From Chrysomallon squamiferum (Eukaryota; Mollusca; Gastropoda; Neomphalida; Peltospiridae), in contig CM022672.1 of the NCBI GenBank assembly GCA_012295275.1, forward strand, positions 5,999,943 to 6,063,942: a DNA stretch of 64,000 nucleotides, written 5' to 3'. Shown piece after piece: positions 60,987-64,000 of the stretch. The notes beneath the pieces are model-generated. The model worked only from the letters and a program-made list of their open reading frames with translations. It was not told the origin of the DNA and made no database searches. The number at the start of each line of letters is the position of its first letter. Positions within the stretch are counted from its first letter, which is position 1. A program made the position numbers and the translations under genes.

Positions 60987-61312
60987 TCTGTCTGTCTGTC
61001 TGTCTGGGTGGGTGGGTGTGTGCGTGTGTGTGTATGTGTGTGTTTTGCAAATATGATGACTAGATACATTTCTATCTTTTCTGTTTGTTTATTTTCATTT
61101 TTTATAATGAATTTAGTTTACCCTAGAAATGATAACCACTAAAATGCCGCTCAGCTGAAATTTTGGACTGGATTATTGGTCTAAGTATTATGTCAATATT
61201 TTAAAATAATATTGGGACTGAAGATTTAACTGAGTGTATGTCTGTGCGCATGTGTGTGTGTGTGTGTGAGTGTGTGTGTGTGTGTGTGTGCGTGCGTGTG
61301 TGTGTGTGTTAT
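60947..61312. repeat. Two (TG)n regions with a (TCTG)n segment
   Basis: TG-rich sequence at 60947-61040 including a short TCTG run near 60986-61005 and GGGT units, and a second interrupted (TG)n at 61250-61310. Confidence 0.9.
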
Positions 61313-62438
61313 CTTAGAATTTACTGATTGGTGCCATTTTCAAAAGCATTCAGTTTTATGCAAAGCTTTATCTGTGTAATGAACAGTATCATACACACAA
61401 AGAGTCTATTCTTCGAGTTTTCTTCATGTTCACTTTTTTTTCAGTATCTCTTTCTTTATTGTGAAGTTGATATTTCAGTTTAAAAACTGATATATAACAT
61501 GTTACCACATCAAGTGTCGGTATTACTGACCAGAGCGTCAGCCTCTTCATCTAACATTTCTGACATCATTCGATGAAGCTAATCAAAGTTTTTCCTTCTG
61601 TTTCGCTACACCAACAAATTACTATTCTTATTTTTCATTTTTTTTTTTTTTTTTTCGTAAACAAAACCCAAAACTTTCGCTGAGATCATTTCACCATTTT
61701 CTGGGAAGGCTGAGCTAAGATTAATGTCATGGAGGTGCGTCACTGAGATATTGTGTTTCCAAAGTGAACAGTAAAACCATCTGAGCTAAGCGCTAAATAC
61801 TTCAAATCATTTCTTTTATTTACGCATTAAACTTTTACATTAAACACGCTGAAGTATAGATCACACTGTAACTACATTTTTTTTTTTTAAAAAAAAAAAT
61901 ACTACAGTATTACTGTTAAACTATATTTGCGATGACACATATTATTTGGCAAACACACCAGTATTTCTTTGCAAAACGTTTGTCACCTAGTTTAATACAA
62001 ACCTTTCGACAAGAACTGCGTTTAAAACAACTCTCTCTTTTTCTGAAATTATTGTATCAGTATTAATCTTCACCAGCCTTAAGTGTATGATACTAGTAAG
62101 ATGAAATGTTTTCTTTATGAACGTATTGAACTAATTATTTATATTACAAAGAGATCTGAACCACACATGAAAAGAGAAAATGGAACGATTATATTTTTAT
62201 TTCAGTGGTTATTAGTTAACAGCAATGGTTTTTGAATACAAAACATTCCTATCGTTGTTCCTTGCCTTAATAATTAAAAGTGTACGAAGTCTGCTTCATA
62301 AGATAAATCAAATTAAGACAATGGATAAGAGTGTATTATTTTATGTATTATTATTATTATTATTATTTTTTTTTTTGTACTTTCAGGTGACAGTTATCTC
62401 AAGAGTAGAAAGGGATTATCTCCCCTGCGGAAGCAACA

Positions 62439-63626
62439 ATGTCACAAAGAAGAAAACGCAAAAGCAGTCCGCCCCCTCCTTCCAGAGAAGCAGAACACAG
62501 ACGAATCAACGAAATAATTCACAGAATTAACAATGACATTAAAGGATTCCACAGCAGGTACTTAGAAGGTCGGAACATTGATTACGTTGCGTGTTCCAGC
62601 TGCATGGACAAACTGCTCGAGGGCTGGGAAATGGATAAAGAATCGCTGCCGACGTGGAAAGAATTTATCGAATCTACTTGCAGCAAGACAGTTCCTTCCA
62701 AAATTACAACCAGCGAAGAATACTGCAACATCATTTATGTCTGCGAAAGGGCGCGCGATTTTGAATTGCTGTTACCAGACATGCGCAATGAACTGGTTCA
62801 CTGCGTGAAAAAACACGTGTACAAATACTGTCAGAGTTTCGAAGACGAGGCACGGCCGTTAGAGATTGCGCCGGTTCAGGAATACGCCTCTGAAATTGAG
62901 ACTCATAAATCCGAAGTCGACACAAAAATTGACGACTTGGACCACAGCATTCTGACGTACGGAGAAACAAAAAATCCCTTCTACAAATTCGTTTTCGAAG
63001 GTCAAGATCACGAGACTCTCATGGAGGATATTACAAAATGCATTACTGGAATCTGCGCTATTCTGAAGAAATGGATCAGAGAAGATCACACCTATCCAGA
63101 GCGACTGTCGCAGCAATTACAGAGCAACAACTCGGAGAAGGAGCAGCTGCAGGACGACATTTCGAAACTGTCTGACGACCGCTCCTCGAAAGAGAAACGC
63201 CTCCAGAGGATGGAGCGCAGTCGACTGAGAATCGTGGACGACTACGACAGTCACAAGAGAGAGAAGTCGACTCTGAAGCGGAGAGTTGCCGCGGTGGAGT
63301 CGAAACTGGACAGGCTGTCTAAGGACAAAGAGAAAAAGAACGAGGAGATAGCAGACCTGGAGGAAGCCAAGAAGAAGAAGAACTGTCTGTCGCCCAGGGA
63401 TAGAAGCGAGCTCGAGCTGAAGATCGAAGAAAGTCGTGCCGATCTGGACAAGATAAACGAGGAGGAAGAAGTGATGAAGAAACAACTGAAGAGACTGAAA
63501 AAAGAAGAGAAACAAGTGTCGGACAGAATGTACGAGCTGAAGGTGGAGGCCTTCACAAACAGACACAAGCAGTACGACATCCAGAAGGAGATTTCTGACA
63601 TCGATGATAAGATAACGTCACTGAAC
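62439..63626 (+). CDS. Unrecognised coiled-coil protein, first coding exon; continues beyond the window
   Basis: The exon starts at 62386 after a pyrimidine-rich acceptor, with ATG at 62439, and ends at the donor AAC|gtgagt (63627) in phase 0 after 396 codons. The N-terminus is basic and Pro-rich (MSQRRKRKSSPPPPSR). Residues about 20-215 are mostly helical with many Cys and aromatic residues (CSSCMDKLLEGW, KKHVYKYCQSF, CITGICAILKKWI) and match no family I recognise. Residues about 220-396 are a dense charged coiled coil (KEQLQDDISKLSDDRSSKEK, LKRLKKEEKQ). No signal peptide or membrane segment is seen. Base composition is clearly more GC-rich than the surroundings, as expected for a conserved exon. 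The open frame runs on to 63662, but its last 12 codons are intronic. A cytoskeletal or scaffold role is a guess only. Confidence 0.82.
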
Positions 63627-64000
63627 GTGAGTTGTTTAAAAAATTTCATACAGATTTTATGAGAGTCAGGAGTTAGCTGAAACGTGCCCACTTCACGTCT
63701 TTGAGCATTATTTTAACATTATCAAATCGATGAAACTATACTAAAATCGTGATTATATTATATTATATTATATTATATTATATATTATACTATATTATAT
63801 TATATTATACTATATTACTTTATTTTTGCTAAAATATTTTAATTAATTGTGTGCGAATACTTTAAATTTCATAATTGTTTTCATTTAAGACTTCATAATG
63901 TTTGGAATGGAACTGAACGAAATAATAATAGCAAAAACCTAAATATTAACATCATAAAAAGCGATACAAATATTTCTGTGCTCAAGATATCTTTTTATAT
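63627..64000. other. Intron of the coiled-coil gene with (TATAT)n repeat
   Basis: Begins with the donor gtgagt. A pentanucleotide-like ATATT repeat lies at 63752-63816. No further exon is seen before the edge. Confidence 0.7.

Larger units (their letters stand above)
49400..62385. other. 13 kb gene desert rich in tandem repeats
   Basis: I find no coding exon between the SURF1 3' end and the acceptor at 62386. Sequence outside the listed repeats is ordinary AT-rich DNA, with slightly more complex stretches near 51060-51760, 52560-52930, 53450-53870 and 59880-59970 in which I could not recognise any element. 59463-59495 has a TGACGT-like motif and CCGGAA close together and could be a distant promoter. 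The first exon of the gene at 62439 should lie somewhere here. Confidence 0.5.

Overview
This window is nuclear DNA from an animal. It is AT-rich (roughly 70% by eye), has spliced genes with GT-AG introns, and is packed with short tandem repeats: (TATG)n, (TTA)n, (GA)n, (CA)n and long A/T runs. There are no operons, CRISPR arrays, tRNA or rRNA genes that I can see. A secreted cystine-knot prohormone of trunk/PTTH-like type, Tigger (pogo-like) transposon remains, and the repeat spectrum suggest a protostome, most likely a mollusc or another lophotrochozoan. That taxonomic guess is inference.

Layout. (1) 3.7-13.8 kb, plus strand: an eight-exon gene for an unrecognised, disordered, Asn-rich and Asp-rich protein of about 670 residues. 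(2) 16.9-22.6 kb, minus strand: a gene for a 438-443 residue preproprotein with a signal peptide, a long pro-region, an R-V-K-R furin-type site and a 10-cysteine C-terminal domain. All splice phases agree, and this is the most interesting gene here. (3) 24.6-31.3 kb, minus strand: NHLRC2, ten exons, 704 residues, complete. (4) 32.2-34.1 kb, minus strand: a 123-residue one-helix membrane RING protein. (5) 34.3-36.3 kb: a decayed Tigger transposon. (6) 36.4-37.2 kb, minus strand: a possible partial duplicate of gene 4 that keeps a membrane-helix exon but no RING. (7) 41.4-42.4 kb, minus strand: a second membrane-RING gene of 141 residues. (8) 44.2-49.2 kb, plus strand: SURF1, nine coding exons, about 289 residues, complete. 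(9) 49.2-62.4 kb: a gene desert of tandem repeats. (10) 62.4 kb to beyond the right edge, plus strand: the first large coding exon of an unrecognised coiled-coil protein.

The genes do not form an evident functional unit. NHLRC2 and SURF1 are conserved housekeeping genes; SURF1 acts in cytochrome c oxidase assembly. The two membrane-RING genes and the RING-less copy form a small local family with the same exon plan (an acceptor just before the start codon, a membrane-helix exon, and, in the two intact genes, a phase-1 intron followed by a RING exon). SURF1 and the second RING gene lie head to head and may share a promoter near 44.1 kb. Exon boundaries were derived by reading splice sites and checking phase by hand; no alignment or transcript data were available.
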